A stretch of DNA of 64,000 bases, taken from the NCBI RefSeq assembly GCF_025717515.1, contig NZ_JAJIRN010000003.1:62001-126000 (forward strand). The letters run 5' to 3'. The DNA comes from Roseateles oligotrophus. Its GTDB lineage: Bacteria; Pseudomonadota; Gammaproteobacteria; Burkholderiales; Burkholderiaceae_C. Positions 9,197 to 18,110 of the stretch are shown piece after piece. Made by a program: the position numbers and the translations under genes. How positions within the stretch are numbered: the stretch's first letter is position 1; each line of letters begins with the position of its first letter. The notes beneath the pieces were generated by a model. The model was not told the origin of the DNA and searched no databases. It saw only the letters and a list, made by a program, of their open reading frames with translations.

Positions 9197-10498
9197 TCAA
9201 CGGGTGGCGCGCTGCTTCAGCAGGCGCTCGGCATCGGCCAGCGCTGCGTGGATGTCTTTGCCGCGCTCCAGCACCTTGTCGAGCTCGGTGTCTATCACCT
9301 CTTCGGCAAACGCGTCTTGCTTGTGCACGTCCACCGCCTGGATGCGGCGGGCCGCGTCGCGCCAGCCCAGGCGCGCGGTCTGACCGCTCAAGAAGGCGAT
9401 CGGCTGCTCGAAGAAGGCGTCGTCATGAGCCTCCAGCAAGGCCGGGAAGGCGTCTTGCGCCTTGAAGGCACGCAGTTGCATGTCGCGGTTCAGGGTCAGA
9501 AACTGAATCAAGTCCCAGGCCAGCGCCTTGTTGGCCTTGTCGGCCTTGCGCGGCATCGCAAAGAAAGTGCCGCCATAGGCCGCAAAGGCGCCTTCGGGCA
9601 GTTGCGCGGCGCGCCACAGGCCGGAGGTGTCGGGGGCTAACCAGCTGTTCAGATGACCTGCCAGCCAGGCACCGCTCAATTGCGTGGCGATGCTGCCGCG
9701 CTTGAAGCCTTCGGTCCAATCGCCCGACCAGGCCAGCACCCGCGCGTCCAGCTTGTGCTTGCGCACCTCGCGGGCCAACTCGAAGGCGCGCACAAAGCGC
9801 GCTGATGCCACCAGCACCTGCGACTGATTGTCAAAGTACAGCCCTTCGCCGGGCTGTATGCCGGTGCGGATCAGGATGTTCTTGATGTCGCGCGCATGGG
9901 CCAGCAGGAAAGCGCCGCTGCTTGCCTTGATCTTGATGCCGGCCGCCACATAGCTGTCCCAGCTTTGCGTCAATTCCGCCTCGCTGACGCCGGCCTTGGC
10001 CAGCACATCTTTGCGGTAGAGCAGCGTGCCGGGGCCGATATCGGTCGGCACCGCCACCACCTCGCCGCGCCGGTTGCTCGCCTGCTGGTAGGCATAGGGC
10101 ACAAAGCGGGGCTTGAACCTGGCGATGTCGTAAGGCGGGCGCGTCAAGTCTTCGAGGCCGTAGCCGGGTGAAAAACGCCCCAGATAGCCAACCTCCAGCG
10201 CCATCACATCGGGCAGATAGACCGCTGTCGACAAGGCGGTGGTCATCGCGGTGTGGTGGTCGGCAAACTGGCGGCTGACCACCTTGACCTCGACATGGGG
10301 GTGCAGGCGCTGCCAGGCAGGAATCGCCGCGCGGACGATCTGGTCCACCGCCGGGTAGGCTGCCACCACCAGCACTTGCTGCGCCGCCGCGCCGGGCGGC
10401 AGCGCGAGGCAGGCCAGCCCGAGCAGCATCGCCAGCCTGGGCTGCCTGAACCAGTGGCCCAGCCAGACGCGCCAACCGGCACGCTTGTTCGTTTTCAT
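9197..10498 (-). CDS. Sugar ABC transporter substrate-binding protein
   Basis: A 433-residue CUT1 solute-binding protein and first gene of the beta-glucoside operon. The ATG at 10498 was preferred over one 51 bp upstream for two reasons: it gives a clean signal sequence (MKTNKRAGWRVWLGHWFRQ, then a hydrophobic core ending PPGAAA-QQ), and a GGAG motif lies just upstream. The mature part, with VVAAYPAVDQIVRAAIPAWQ and DVMALEVGYLGRF, has the fold pattern of family-1 binding proteins. The likely ligand is a beta-glucoside such as cellobiose, inferred only from the GH1 neighbour. Transcription starts at the promoter at 10585-10613, under the LacI-type operator. Confidence 0.92.
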   Translation of the reverse strand: MKTNKRAGWRVWLGHWFRQPRLAMLLGLACLALPPGAAAQQVLVVAAYPAVDQIVRAAIPAWQRLHPHVEVKVVSRQFADHHTAMTTALSTAVYLPDVMALEVGYLGRFSPGYGLEDLTRPPYDIARFKPRFVPYAYQQASNRRGEVVAVPTDIGPGTLLYRKDVLAKAGVSEAELTQSWDSYVAAGIKIKASSGAFLLAHARDIKNILIRTGIQPGEGLYFDNQSQVLVASARFVRAFELAREVRKHKLDARVLAWSGDWTEGFKRGSIATQLSGAWLAGHLNSWLAPDTSGLWRAAQLPEGAFAAYGGTFFAMPRKADKANKALAWDLIQFLTLNRDMQLRAFKAQDAFPALLEAHDDAFFEQPIAFLSGQTARLGWRDAARRIQAVDVHKQDAFAEEVIDTELDKVLERGKDIHAALADAERLLKQRATR

Positions 10499-10569
10499 TG
10501 CCTGCTTGTCTCCACCTTGAATCGGCCGCCACGACGATTCGGTCTGCATTTTGAGTTGTGAACGCTTTA

Positions 10570-10583
10570 TGAAAGCGCTTTCA
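10570..10583. promoter_or_regulatory. LacI-family operator, perfect 14-bp palindrome
   Basis: The sequence TGAAAGCGCTTTCA is a perfect palindrome with the central CG typical of LacI/GalR-family operators. It lies immediately downstream of the -10 box of the sugar-operon promoter, over the expected transcription start, so a bound repressor would block initiation. It is 72 bp upstream of the binding-protein start. The obvious binder is the LacI-type protein encoded at 10669-11727. Confidence 0.85.
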
Positions 10584-10584
10584 G

Positions 10585-10613
10585 AATGTAATGCAGCCCG
10601 CTTTTCATGTCAA
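10585..10613 (-). promoter_or_regulatory. Sigma-70 promoter of the beta-glucoside operon
   Basis: Read on the minus strand, a perfect -35 box TTGACA (10613-10608) is followed after exactly 17 bp by TACATT (10590-10585), which matches the -10 consensus at five of six positions. The transcription start would fall about 7 bp further on, inside the LacI-type palindrome, leaving an untranslated leader of roughly 80 bases. Confidence 0.82.
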
Positions 10614-10668
10614 CAAAGGGTAAATGCGGGGGGGCGGGCAACCGGGTGGCGTGCCGGCGAACACAGGC

Positions 10669-11727
10669 TCAGGGATTGAGCAAGGCCCGGCTTGAGCCGC
10701 GCACCGTCAAGCGAGGCTCCGAAAGGCTGGCCTGCGGCGCTTCACCGGCCAAGAGCTGCAGCAGCGCTGCGGCCGCCAAGCTGCCGAGTTCATAGGCCGG
10801 GTGATGGATGGTGGTCAGCGGCGGCACCGAGTGCGCGGCGCCGGCCACATCATCGAAGCCGACCAGCGACACCTGGTCCGGCACATGCAGGCCATGGCGA
10901 TGCAGTGCCAAGGCGGCACCGAATGCCATCTGGTCATTGGCGGCAAAGATGGCCGTGAAATGCTGGCGGCTCGCAATCAATTGCTCGACCGCTTGCAGGC
11001 CGCTTTCTTCGCTATACATGCCTTGCAGCACCAGGCCGGCTTGGTAGGCGATGCCGGCCTCGTCCAGCGCGGCGCGGTAGCCGCGCAGACGCTCGGCCGC
11101 GTCCGGGTGAATGACCGGGCCGGCGATGAAGGCAATCTCGCGATGGCCCAAGGACAAAAGATGGGCAGTCGCGAGCCTGGCACCCTCGAAGTTATTGAAG
11201 TCCAGCGAGAACAGTCCCGGCGCGACCAGACTGCGGCCGGTGACGACCACCGGCAAGGCCTTGGCCAAGGTCTTCAGCGCCTCATCGCTGAGGCGACCGG
11301 TCAAAACGATGATGCCGTCGACACGGCGCGAGCGCAGCACCTCGATGCAGCGCGCTTCTTCCTTGGCATTCCAATGGCCGCTGACAAAGAGCGGGCTGTA
11401 GCCGACCTTGTTCAGTTCTTCTTCGATGCCACGCAGCGCGAGCCCATAAAACGGGCTGTCGATCGCCTGGGTGATCACGCCGACGCTGAGCGTGCGCCCA
11501 CCGGCCAAGCCGCGAGCCATCGGGTTGGGCACAAAGCCCAGCTCGGCAATCGCCTGGTCCACCGCCGCGCGCTTCTCGGCGCTGACGACGGCCGTGCCAT
11601 TCAATATCCGCGAGACCGTGCTGGGCGAAACCCCGCATGCTGTGGCCACCATGCCCAGCGTGACCTTGGGGTCATGGCCGGACGGTGTGCTGCGCTTGGT
11701 CTTGCGTGTTTTCTCGCTACTCTTCAT
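10669..11727 (-). CDS. LacI-family transcriptional repressor
   Basis: A 352-residue LacI/GalR regulator. The N-terminal HTH (VTLGMVATACGVSPSTVSRI, then LNGTAVVS) falls at about residues 20-48, followed by a ribose-binding-like effector domain. The ATG at 11727 is preferred to an upstream in-frame ATG because the extra 46 residues are not family-like and overlap the previous gene. A lysine-rich N-terminal stretch precedes the HTH. It ends 55 bp before the promoter of the beta-glucoside operon and is its probable repressor. It starts 35 bp after the stop of the GGDEF/EAL gene on the same strand, so read-through is possible. Confidence 0.93.
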   Translation of the reverse strand: MKSSEKTRKTKRSTPSGHDPKVTLGMVATACGVSPSTVSRILNGTAVVSAEKRAAVDQAIAELGFVPNPMARGLAGGRTLSVGVITQAIDSPFYGLALRGIEEELNKVGYSPLFVSGHWNAKEEARCIEVLRSRRVDGIIVLTGRLSDEALKTLAKALPVVVTGRSLVAPGLFSLDFNNFEGARLATAHLLSLGHREIAFIAGPVIHPDAAERLRGYRAALDEAGIAYQAGLVLQGMYSEESGLQAVEQLIASRQHFTAIFAANDQMAFGAALALHRHGLHVPDQVSLVGFDDVAGAAHSVPPLTTIHHPAYELGSLAAAALLQLLAGEAPQASLSEPRLTVRGSSRALLNP

Positions 11728-11762
11728 GGACTGGCATCGTTTGTGGAGCTGCAGTTTATAGG

Positions 11763-14711
11763 CTACGCAAGAGCAGGGCCCGCGGCCAGCGATCGCTGCG
11801 TTTTTACAAATTCCTCGAAGCGGCACAGCGCCAGCGCCCGGCTGAATAGATAACCCTGGTAGCAAAGGCAGCCTTGGCTCGCCAAAAAGTCCCGTTGCGC
11901 CTCGGTCTCGACGCCCTCGGCGATGACCGTTAGCCCCAAGGTGGCGGCCAACGCAATCAGCATCTTGGCGATCGCGGCGTCATTGGGGTCGGTCAGCAGA
12001 TCGCGCACAAAACCCTGGTCGATCTTGAGTTGCTCCAGCGGCAAGCGTTTCAAGTACGACAAGGAGGAATAGCCGGTGCCGAAGTCGTCCAGCGAGAAAC
12101 CGACGCCATGCGCCTTCAAGGCATTCATGGTGGCAATCACCGCCTCCACATCGGCCACCAACATGCTCTCGGTCAACTCCAGCTTGAGACGCCCCGGCCG
12201 CGCCCCGCTGCGCGCCAATATGTCGAGCACCAGTTCGACAAAATCGACCTGCCTGAACTGCCGGGCGCTGACATTGACGGAGAGGGCCAGGTCGGTCAAC
12301 TCGGGCTGACCGGCCCACAAGGCCAATTGGGCGCAGGCGGTTTCCAGCACCCAAGTCCCCAAGGGCAGAATCAAGCCCGTGTCCTCGGCCAGCGGGATGA
12401 AGTCGGCCGGAGACACGGCACCGCGCCTGCCATGGGTCCAGCGCAGCAAGGCCTCGGCGCCCAACACGCGCCCGCCCGCAGCAATCTGGGGCTGGTAGTG
12501 GAGCTCGAACTGTTCGGTCTGCACGGCCTCGCGCAAATCCGTTTCGAGCGCCGCTCGCTGGTTCACCACCGACTGCATCTGCGGGTCGAAGAAGCGCACC
12601 ATATTGCGGCCCTCCGACTTGGCTTGATACATGGCCAAGTCGGCTCGTTTCATCGGTTCATCGATGCCCTCGATCAGGCTGCCGCCGAACAAGGTGACGC
12701 CAACACTGGCGCTGCTGTGATGCACCTGGCTGCCGAACTCGAAGCGATGGTCCAGGGTGGTCAGAATCTTCCGGCCAACCGTTTGCGCCTGGCTTGCGGC
12801 GTCGAGTTCATCGCCGTGCAGATCCTCCAGCATCACCACGAACTCATCGCCACCCAGCCGCGCCACGGTATCCCCCTCGCGCACGCAGGCACTCAGGCGC
12901 AGCGCCACCGCTTGCAGCAAAAGGTCACCCTGGAAATGCCCGGCGGTATCGTTGATGTTCTTGAAATGGTCGAGGTCCACAAACAGCAAGGCGCCGCGTT
13001 GCTGATGCCGAGCGCAAAGGTCCTGGCTGTGCTTGAGCCGGTCGAGCAGCAGGCGGCGATTGGGCAAGCGCGTCAAGGGGTCGTAAAAGGCCAGGTTCCT
13101 GATTTCGTCCTGCGCGGCGCGGCGCTCGGTCACGTCGCGAGCCGACGCCACCACGCGCCGCTCGCCGTCAATGACCTCGACATGCAGCGATATTTCCACC
13201 CAAAACAGCTCGCCCCGTGCATTTTTGGCCTGCCACTCGAAGAGCTGGGCACCACCGTCCGCCGCAGCCTTGAACCAGGCCAAAGCATCGGTGCGGGTGA
13301 ACGGCGCCTGATTCGAACTGATGTCTTCAATCTGTAGTGGCACCGCGGCCAAGGTGTTAGCCGGCACGCGCTCGCTGCTGAAGCCATACATTGCAGAAAA
13401 CTGCTGATTTGTTTTCAGGATGGTCGCGCTGTCAATATCATGAATACTGACCGCATCACTGCTGGCGTTGAATAACTCCCGGTAGTTACTCTCGCTTCTT
13501 TGTAGCGCAATTTGGCTGCGCCGCTTGACCCTCAGCAGTTGCAAAAGCATCATGATGATGCTGCCAGCGCCGATCAAAATAGCGAGCAGCAACCCGAGCA
13601 CCGGCCGCAATTGGTCGAACCAATTGGACGGCTTATTGATCAGCAAGGTACCAGCGGGTAAATCGGCCTCCCGCACCTGCCAACGTTGCAGCGCGGCGAA
13701 ATCAAATACCGGTGTACCCAAACCATCAATCATCGGCAATTTATCCAGGCTGCCACCCTGCAACCATTGCTGTGCCAGGCGGGCAAGAGTTTGCCCCTGG
13801 GCCCGCCCGGTGACCAAGCGGCCGCCGAGTACGCCGGGCCGCATATTGATGTCCCATTGTGCGATCAGCGGCGCCTTGCTGGCCGCAACCCAGAGATCGG
13901 TCGACCGCTCATGGCTGAATACCTGACCTTGAGCATCGCGGTTGAAAGCGAACATGAAGACCAAATCCTGTTCGCCCAAACGACTCAAACGCTGCTGCAG
14001 TTCGCTTATCGATAGATCACTGAGAAATTCATGTTGATATTGCGTATAGCCGCGCAGTTCGCGCCGCACCGAATCTATTTGACTCAAACTGCTGCGACTT
14101 TGGTCATGAATGAAAACCAGCCGGCGGGTCTGCGGCCGCAGTTTCAAGGCGAGATCGATATTCTTTGAAATATCCACATCGTCAAATATGCCGCTGATAT
14201 TGCCGGCGGCCTGCAACTCGGCCTTGCGACCGCGTCCAATGCCGCTGAACAGGATCGGAATATTTTCGAATTGATGGCTGCGCAATTGGAACGCCAGATC
14301 CAGGGCATCATCATCGCTGGCCAGCAAGATTGCCGGCTTGGTGGCGCCATACTTGTGAATCAAAAGCCGCTCGACCTGCTCGAAATACGCCGGACTCGGG
14401 CGGCTATGCTTGGTATCAAGATATTCGATTCTCAGATCAAGTCGGGCGTCGCCAAGCGCTTTGATGAAACCGGAAACCTGATCGTCACTCCAAGCCAAAC
14501 CCTGGTGGTAGGACACCAGCAACAATGCCAAGGGCGGCGGACTCAGCTCAAGCTCGCTTGCCGCGCGGGCAGTGAAGCCTGTTCCCAGCATCAGCATCAA
14601 TATCGGCACCCTCAGCCAGCGCTTGGATGCGAGTTGCTGGCAGGCATCCGCCAAAGCCGCCCGTGCCAGGTCGTAAGCCGTTAGCCAACAAGATTGAAGC
14701 CGCATACGCAT
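11763..14711 (-). CDS. Membrane sensor PAS-GGDEF-EAL protein with periplasmic ABC-binding-protein-like domain
   Basis: A 982-residue cyclic-di-GMP enzyme. A hydrophobic signal/anchor near residues 35-50 is followed by a periplasmic domain (residues ~55-355) resembling the ABC_sub_bind (PF04392) family. A membrane helix lies near 365-390 and a PAS domain near 415-535. The GGDEF domain has intact RLGGDEF near residue 617 and an RxxD inhibitory site (REGD) five residues before GGDEF. The EAL domain has EALLRW, NVSARQF, ELTESML, DDFGTGYSSL and IAEGVETEAQ intact. Both cyclase and phosphodiesterase therefore look catalytically competent. The ligand of the periplasmic domain is unknown. It is divergent from the S1/P1 nuclease gene and upstream of the LacI gene. 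Confidence 0.93.
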   Translation of the reverse strand: MRMRLQSCWLTAYDLARAALADACQQLASKRWLRVPILMLMLGTGFTARAASELELSPPPLALLLVSYHQGLAWSDDQVSGFIKALGDARLDLRIEYLDTKHSRPSPAYFEQVERLLIHKYGATKPAILLASDDDALDLAFQLRSHQFENIPILFSGIGRGRKAELQAAGNISGIFDDVDISKNIDLALKLRPQTRRLVFIHDQSRSSLSQIDSVRRELRGYTQYQHEFLSDLSISELQQRLSRLGEQDLVFMFAFNRDAQGQVFSHERSTDLWVAASKAPLIAQWDINMRPGVLGGRLVTGRAQGQTLARLAQQWLQGGSLDKLPMIDGLGTPVFDFAALQRWQVREADLPAGTLLINKPSNWFDQLRPVLGLLLAILIGAGSIIMMLLQLLRVKRRSQIALQRSESNYRELFNASSDAVSIHDIDSATILKTNQQFSAMYGFSSERVPANTLAAVPLQIEDISSNQAPFTRTDALAWFKAAADGGAQLFEWQAKNARGELFWVEISLHVEVIDGERRVVASARDVTERRAAQDEIRNLAFYDPLTRLPNRRLLLDRLKHSQDLCARHQQRGALLFVDLDHFKNINDTAGHFQGDLLLQAVALRLSACVREGDTVARLGGDEFVVMLEDLHGDELDAASQAQTVGRKILTTLDHRFEFGSQVHHSSASVGVTLFGGSLIEGIDEPMKRADLAMYQAKSEGRNMVRFFDPQMQSVVNQRAALETDLREAVQTEQFELHYQPQIAAGGRVLGAEALLRWTHGRRGAVSPADFIPLAEDTGLILPLGTWVLETACAQLALWAGQPELTDLALSVNVSARQFRQVDFVELVLDILARSGARPGRLKLELTESMLVADVEAVIATMNALKAHGVGFSLDDFGTGYSSLSYLKRLPLEQLKIDQGFVRDLLTDPNDAAIAKMLIALAATLGLTVIAEGVETEAQRDFLASQGCLCYQGYLFSRALALCRFEEFVKTQRSLAAGPALA

Positions 14712-14932
14712 CGGGCGAAGTATCGGGCCCCTGCATCGCGGCGTGCGCCCTGTTTTACCCTCGCCTTTGCGTACCGCTCGAATTAGATGCTAGCGGGCCG
14801 AGTGGTTTGGCAACGGTAGAGCCGCTGCCGACATGGGCACCGGCGTTTTGGCACAATGCCCCGCCGGGCGCTGGCCGCGTACTTTGCCGCCGCGCTATCT
14901 CCCCGAATGTAGTTCTCGCGAATCCGCTGCCC

Positions 14933-15760
14933 TTGATTGCTCTGCTCCGTTTTCGCCAGCCCATCGCCGTATTGTTTGTTGCTGCCGCCCTGTTTGGCCA
15001 AGCGAAGTCCGCCCAGGCCTGGGGCGCCGACGGCCATCGCCTGATCGCCAGCGTGGCCGAGCAAGGTTTGAACCCCGCCGCGCGGGCCGAGCTGACGCGG
15101 CTGTTGGCGCTGGAGCCCGGTAGCACCTTGGCCTCGATCTCCACCTGGGCCGATGAACACCGATCGCCGCAAACCGCGCCTTGGCATTACGTCAATTTCC
15201 CACGGGATGCCGCCTGCGTCTACGAGCCGCAGCGCGACTGCGAGGGTGGCGCCTGCGTGGTGGCGGCGATTCAGCGCCAAACAGCGCTGCTGCGCAACAG
15301 CGCCGACGACCCAAGCCGGCTGAAGGCCTTGAAATATGTCGTCCATCTGGTCGCCGATGTGCATCAACCGCTGCATGCCGGTTTTGGCGACGACCGTGGC
15401 GGCAACAGCTACCAGCTGCATGGCTTCGGGCGCGGCTCCAACCTGCATGCCCTGTGGGATTCCGGCCTGATCCTGAACCGGCCCGGTGCAGCGGCGGCGC
15501 TGGAAGCGCAGATCAGCGAAGCCATCACCTTGAAGGTCGATCTGCCAAGTTCGCCTAACGCTGCGGCTCACTGGGCCAGCGAGTCATGCAGAATCGCCAG
15601 CATGCCGGGCTTTTACCCCGCCGGGCACAAGGTCGATCAGAGTTATGCCGACGCACATGACCAGCCTTTGCGTGCGCAGCTGAGGGTTGCGGCGCAGCGG
15701 CTGGCCGAGGTTTTGAACGACAGTCTAGGCAAGCAAGCTGAGGTCCAGGCTGCGCTCTAG
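14933..15760 (+). CDS. S1/P1-family secreted nuclease (start uncertain)
   Basis: A zinc-dependent single-strand nuclease of the S1/P1 family. The mature protein begins with the invariant Trp (WGADGHRLIASVAEQGL), whose amino group and side chains bind zinc. Metal and active-site segments HYVNFPRD, HLVADVHQPLHAGFGDDRGG and NLHALWDSGLI are present. The frame is open far upstream (to 14627) but holds no convincing ATG. The TTG at 14933 gives a compact signal peptide ending AKSAQA just before the mature Trp and is the best guess. Its last 36 bp overlap the 3' end of the opposing HupE/UreJ gene. The likely role is phosphate or nucleotide scavenging from nucleic acid. Confidence 0.82.
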   Translation: MIALLRFRQPIAVLFVAAALFGQAKSAQAWGADGHRLIASVAEQGLNPAARAELTRLLALEPGSTLASISTWADEHRSPQTAPWHYVNFPRDAACVYEPQRDCEGGACVVAAIQRQTALLRNSADDPSRLKALKYVVHLVADVHQPLHAGFGDDRGGNSYQLHGFGRGSNLHALWDSGLILNRPGAAAALEAQISEAITLKVDLPSSPNAAAHWASESCRIASMPGFYPAGHKVDQSYADAHDQPLRAQLRVAAQRLAEVLNDSLGKQAEVQAAL

Positions 15761-16855
15761 CAACCACAGCAAGGCCAGTACGCCAATCAGTGCCGAAGCA
15801 GGGCGCACCAACAGGCGGCCATAAAGCGGTTTGTCGCGCATGGCAATGGCCAGCGGCAAGATCAGTGCGACCAAACCCAGTTGCGCCAACTCAACGCCCA
15901 GATTGAAGCCCAGCAGAGGCAGCGCCAGATTGCCGCGCTGCAGTCCCAAGGCTTGCAGCGGGCCGGCAAAACCAAAGCCGTGCACCAGACCGAACAGGGC
16001 CACCATCAGCCAGCGCGGGCCACGCACAAAGGGGCGCAGGTTGTCGACGGCGGCGACCAGCACGCTGGCCGCGATCAGCGACTCAACCCAGCGCGAGGGC
16101 GGCGCCAACACGCCGGCCGCCGCCAAACCCAAGGTCAGCGAATGCGCCAAGGTGAAGGCCGTCACCAGCTTGAAGGCTTCGCGCCAGGCCGAGCGCGGCG
16201 TCGCCCTTGCCACCCAGCCTCTGCCCTCGCGGCGCCAAACGGCCACCATCAACAGGCTGAGCAGGAACAAGATGTGGTCCAGGCCGACCGAGATATGGTG
16301 CATGCCTTCGACAATGAAGCCGCCCAGGCTGCGCAGCTTTTCCTGCGCGCTGGTGTTGAGCTGGAAGGATCTGACGCCCTCGGCGGGAATCAGCACCGCG
16401 CTTTGTTCATCGCCGCCCGCAAGCAAGCGGGCAATGCCGCGATGCTTGGCATCACTGCCGGCGAACAAGCGATAGTCCATCGCAAGGCTTTGCACCGGTG
16501 CCGCACATTGCAGCGTCTGTTGCAGCACCGCGTAAGTGCCGTCGCTCTGTTGATCGAGTTGGGGCGCTAACTTCTGATCCACCATGCATGGGCGGCCGTC
16601 GGCGCTAAGCTTGACGGTGTCGGCCACCAGCCGCTCCAGCTCGGGCCAGCGCGTGCGCAGTTCGCCCCAGCTCAGCTGCTTGTCGTCGTTGGCATCGAGG
16701 TCTAGATCGCGGTCCAGGTCTTGCAAGGCGATGTCCAAGCGCTGCGTGATCGTACTGCCGCTGACCTGTAAAGTTAGGTAGGCGTCGCTTGACTTGTGGG
16801 CTTGCACGGGGCCGGCCAGAGCAAGGGCAAGAAGAATGAGGATGAAACGCATCAT
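15725..16855 (-). CDS. HupE/UreJ-family membrane protein
   Basis: A 376-residue protein with signal peptide MMRFILILLALALAGPVQAH, a periplasmic N-terminal domain of about 165 residues, and a C-terminal membrane domain of about six or seven helices. The membrane domain carries the HupE/UreJ signature HHISVGLDHILFLLSLL and later histidine segments AHSLTLGLAAAG and FGLVHGFGFAGPL. Smaller HupE/UreJ proteins are nickel permeases; this long form is uncharacterised. It is the last gene of the DUF4331 operon and its start codon overlaps the stop of the TPR gene by 4 bp, so the two are translationally coupled. Its 3' end overlaps the nuclease gene tail-to-tail. Confidence 0.88.
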   Translation of the reverse strand: MMRFILILLALALAGPVQAHKSSDAYLTLQVSGSTITQRLDIALQDLDRDLDLDANDDKQLSWGELRTRWPELERLVADTVKLSADGRPCMVDQKLAPQLDQQSDGTYAVLQQTLQCAAPVQSLAMDYRLFAGSDAKHRGIARLLAGGDEQSAVLIPAEGVRSFQLNTSAQEKLRSLGGFIVEGMHHISVGLDHILFLLSLLMVAVWRREGRGWVARATPRSAWREAFKLVTAFTLAHSLTLGLAAAGVLAPPSRWVESLIAASVLVAAVDNLRPFVRGPRWLMVALFGLVHGFGFAGPLQALGLQRGNLALPLLGFNLGVELAQLGLVALILPLAIAMRDKPLYGRLLVRPASALIGVLALLWLLERSLDLSLLA

Positions 16856-18045
16856 GGCTTGGCACTCCGAGCGGCGCCGGCCAGGCGCATATCAATCCAA
16901 CCCGCAAGCGCGAGGCGCTTGAGCTCCGCCTCGGCGGCGGCCGGCTGACCGGCGGCCAGGGCGGCGCGTTGCAGCAGCAAGGCGTCGGCGGGTTCTTTCT
17001 GTTGCGCCCAGTTGACCAGTGCCAACTGCAAGGCCGGCTTCGCTTGCCCCAGCACATCGAGCGCCAGCCGCGCTTGCTCGCGCGCATGGTAGTTTTCGCC
17101 GCGCAGGCGGGCGGCCTCGAAGCGGGCCGTCAGGGCGGCGGCGGCCGGCGCCAGCAGCGGGCTGCCAAGTCGTTTCAAGGCAATCGCACGGCGCAAAAGC
17201 AGGGCATCGGATTCGGCGTCGGCACCCTCGACCAAGCGCAAGGCCTCGGCCGGGCGGCCCTGTTCGAGCAGATAGTCAGCATAAGCGCCGCGGGTGTAAA
17301 TGTCGCCGCCCGAACTGGCGGCTAGCGCTTCACGGTAGCGGGCCTCGGCGGCGACGCTGTCGCCCATGCGCTGGGCCAATTCGGCCCGCAGCAGCGATAG
17401 CCAAGCGTCATCGGGCGACTGCCTGGCCAAGCTGGCCAGCTCGGCCGCCGCCTGCTTGGGCTCACCGACCAAGCTGCGCAGTTCGGCCAGGCAAGCCCGC
17501 GCCGGCAATGCCAGGGCGGGGCCGAGGCTGGCGAAGCGCACTTCGGTCAAGGCTTCGCAGGCCTGCCGGGCCAAGGCCAACTGGCCGGTCACCTGCAAGA
17601 CCGAGGCGCGGATCAAGCCGGCCTGCGCCTGCACTTGCAGCGGCAGCCGACTCGGCTGCGCGACCAGCTTGTCGAGGTCTCGCAAAGAGGTGGCGAAATC
17701 ATGTTGGCTCTGGCGCACGCTGGCGCGCAGCAAGCGCACCTGCGGCGGCGCCTGCTCCAGCCCCCACCAAGGGGCCAGCGCGGCTTCGGCCAGGCCCAGC
17801 TCGCGGGGGGCGCCGTGGCTGCGGGCGCGGACTATGGCCGCTTGTGCGGTGGCCAGGGCCAGCGTCAGCTGCTGAGGGTGGCGGGCCAACTCTTTGCGCT
17901 GAGCTCGGGCGCCGGCATCGAGTCGATTCGGCAGCGCTTGCACGACTTCTTGATCGTGGGCCGGCGTGTAGAGGGCGGCTGTGGCGGGCTGCAGCAGCAG
18001 GGCGCTTAACAGACTCAACAGGCTCGGCAACAATTTGGTTTTCAA
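16852..18045 (-). CDS. Periplasmic TPR-like repeat protein
   Basis: A 397-residue protein with a signal peptide (hydrophobic core LLPSLLSLLSALLLQP, cleavage near ATA-AL) followed almost entirely by alanine- and leucine-rich helical repeats of TPR type, for example RYREALAASSGGDIYTRGAY and DYLLEQGRPAEALRL. The start is TTG, supported by AAGGA seven bases upstream; the first codons TTG AAA ACC are the same as those chosen for the TonB receptor. It overlaps the HupE/UreJ gene by 4 bp. As a repeat scaffold in the periplasm it may hold partners of this locus together; no enzymatic motif is visible. Confidence 0.85.
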   Translation of the reverse strand: MKTKLLPSLLSLLSALLLQPATAALYTPAHDQEVVQALPNRLDAGARAQRKELARHPQQLTLALATAQAAIVRARSHGAPRELGLAEAALAPWWGLEQAPPQVRLLRASVRQSQHDFATSLRDLDKLVAQPSRLPLQVQAQAGLIRASVLQVTGQLALARQACEALTEVRFASLGPALALPARACLAELRSLVGEPKQAAAELASLARQSPDDAWLSLLRAELAQRMGDSVAAEARYREALAASSGGDIYTRGAYADYLLEQGRPAEALRLVEGADAESDALLLRRAIALKRLGSPLLAPAAAALTARFEAARLRGENYHAREQARLALDVLGQAKPALQLALVNWAQQKEPADALLLQRAALAAGQPAAAEAELKRLALAGWIDMRLAGAARSAKP

Positions 18046-18110
18046 CTGACATCCTTGACGGGGCCGCCGCTGCGCCGATGCGCAAGGGCGGCCCTTGGGT
18101 CGAACTTACT

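Noticed and set aside
12030-13337. A 435-residue open frame on the plus strand opposite the GGDEF/EAL gene
   Set aside because: Lies wholly antisense to conserved GGDEF and EAL motifs and has no recognisable domain.
14627-14932. Long N-terminal extension of the S1/P1 nuclease from the ATG at 14627
   Set aside because: It would overlap the 5' end of the divergent GGDEF/EAL gene and precede the signal peptide with about 100 unrelated residues.
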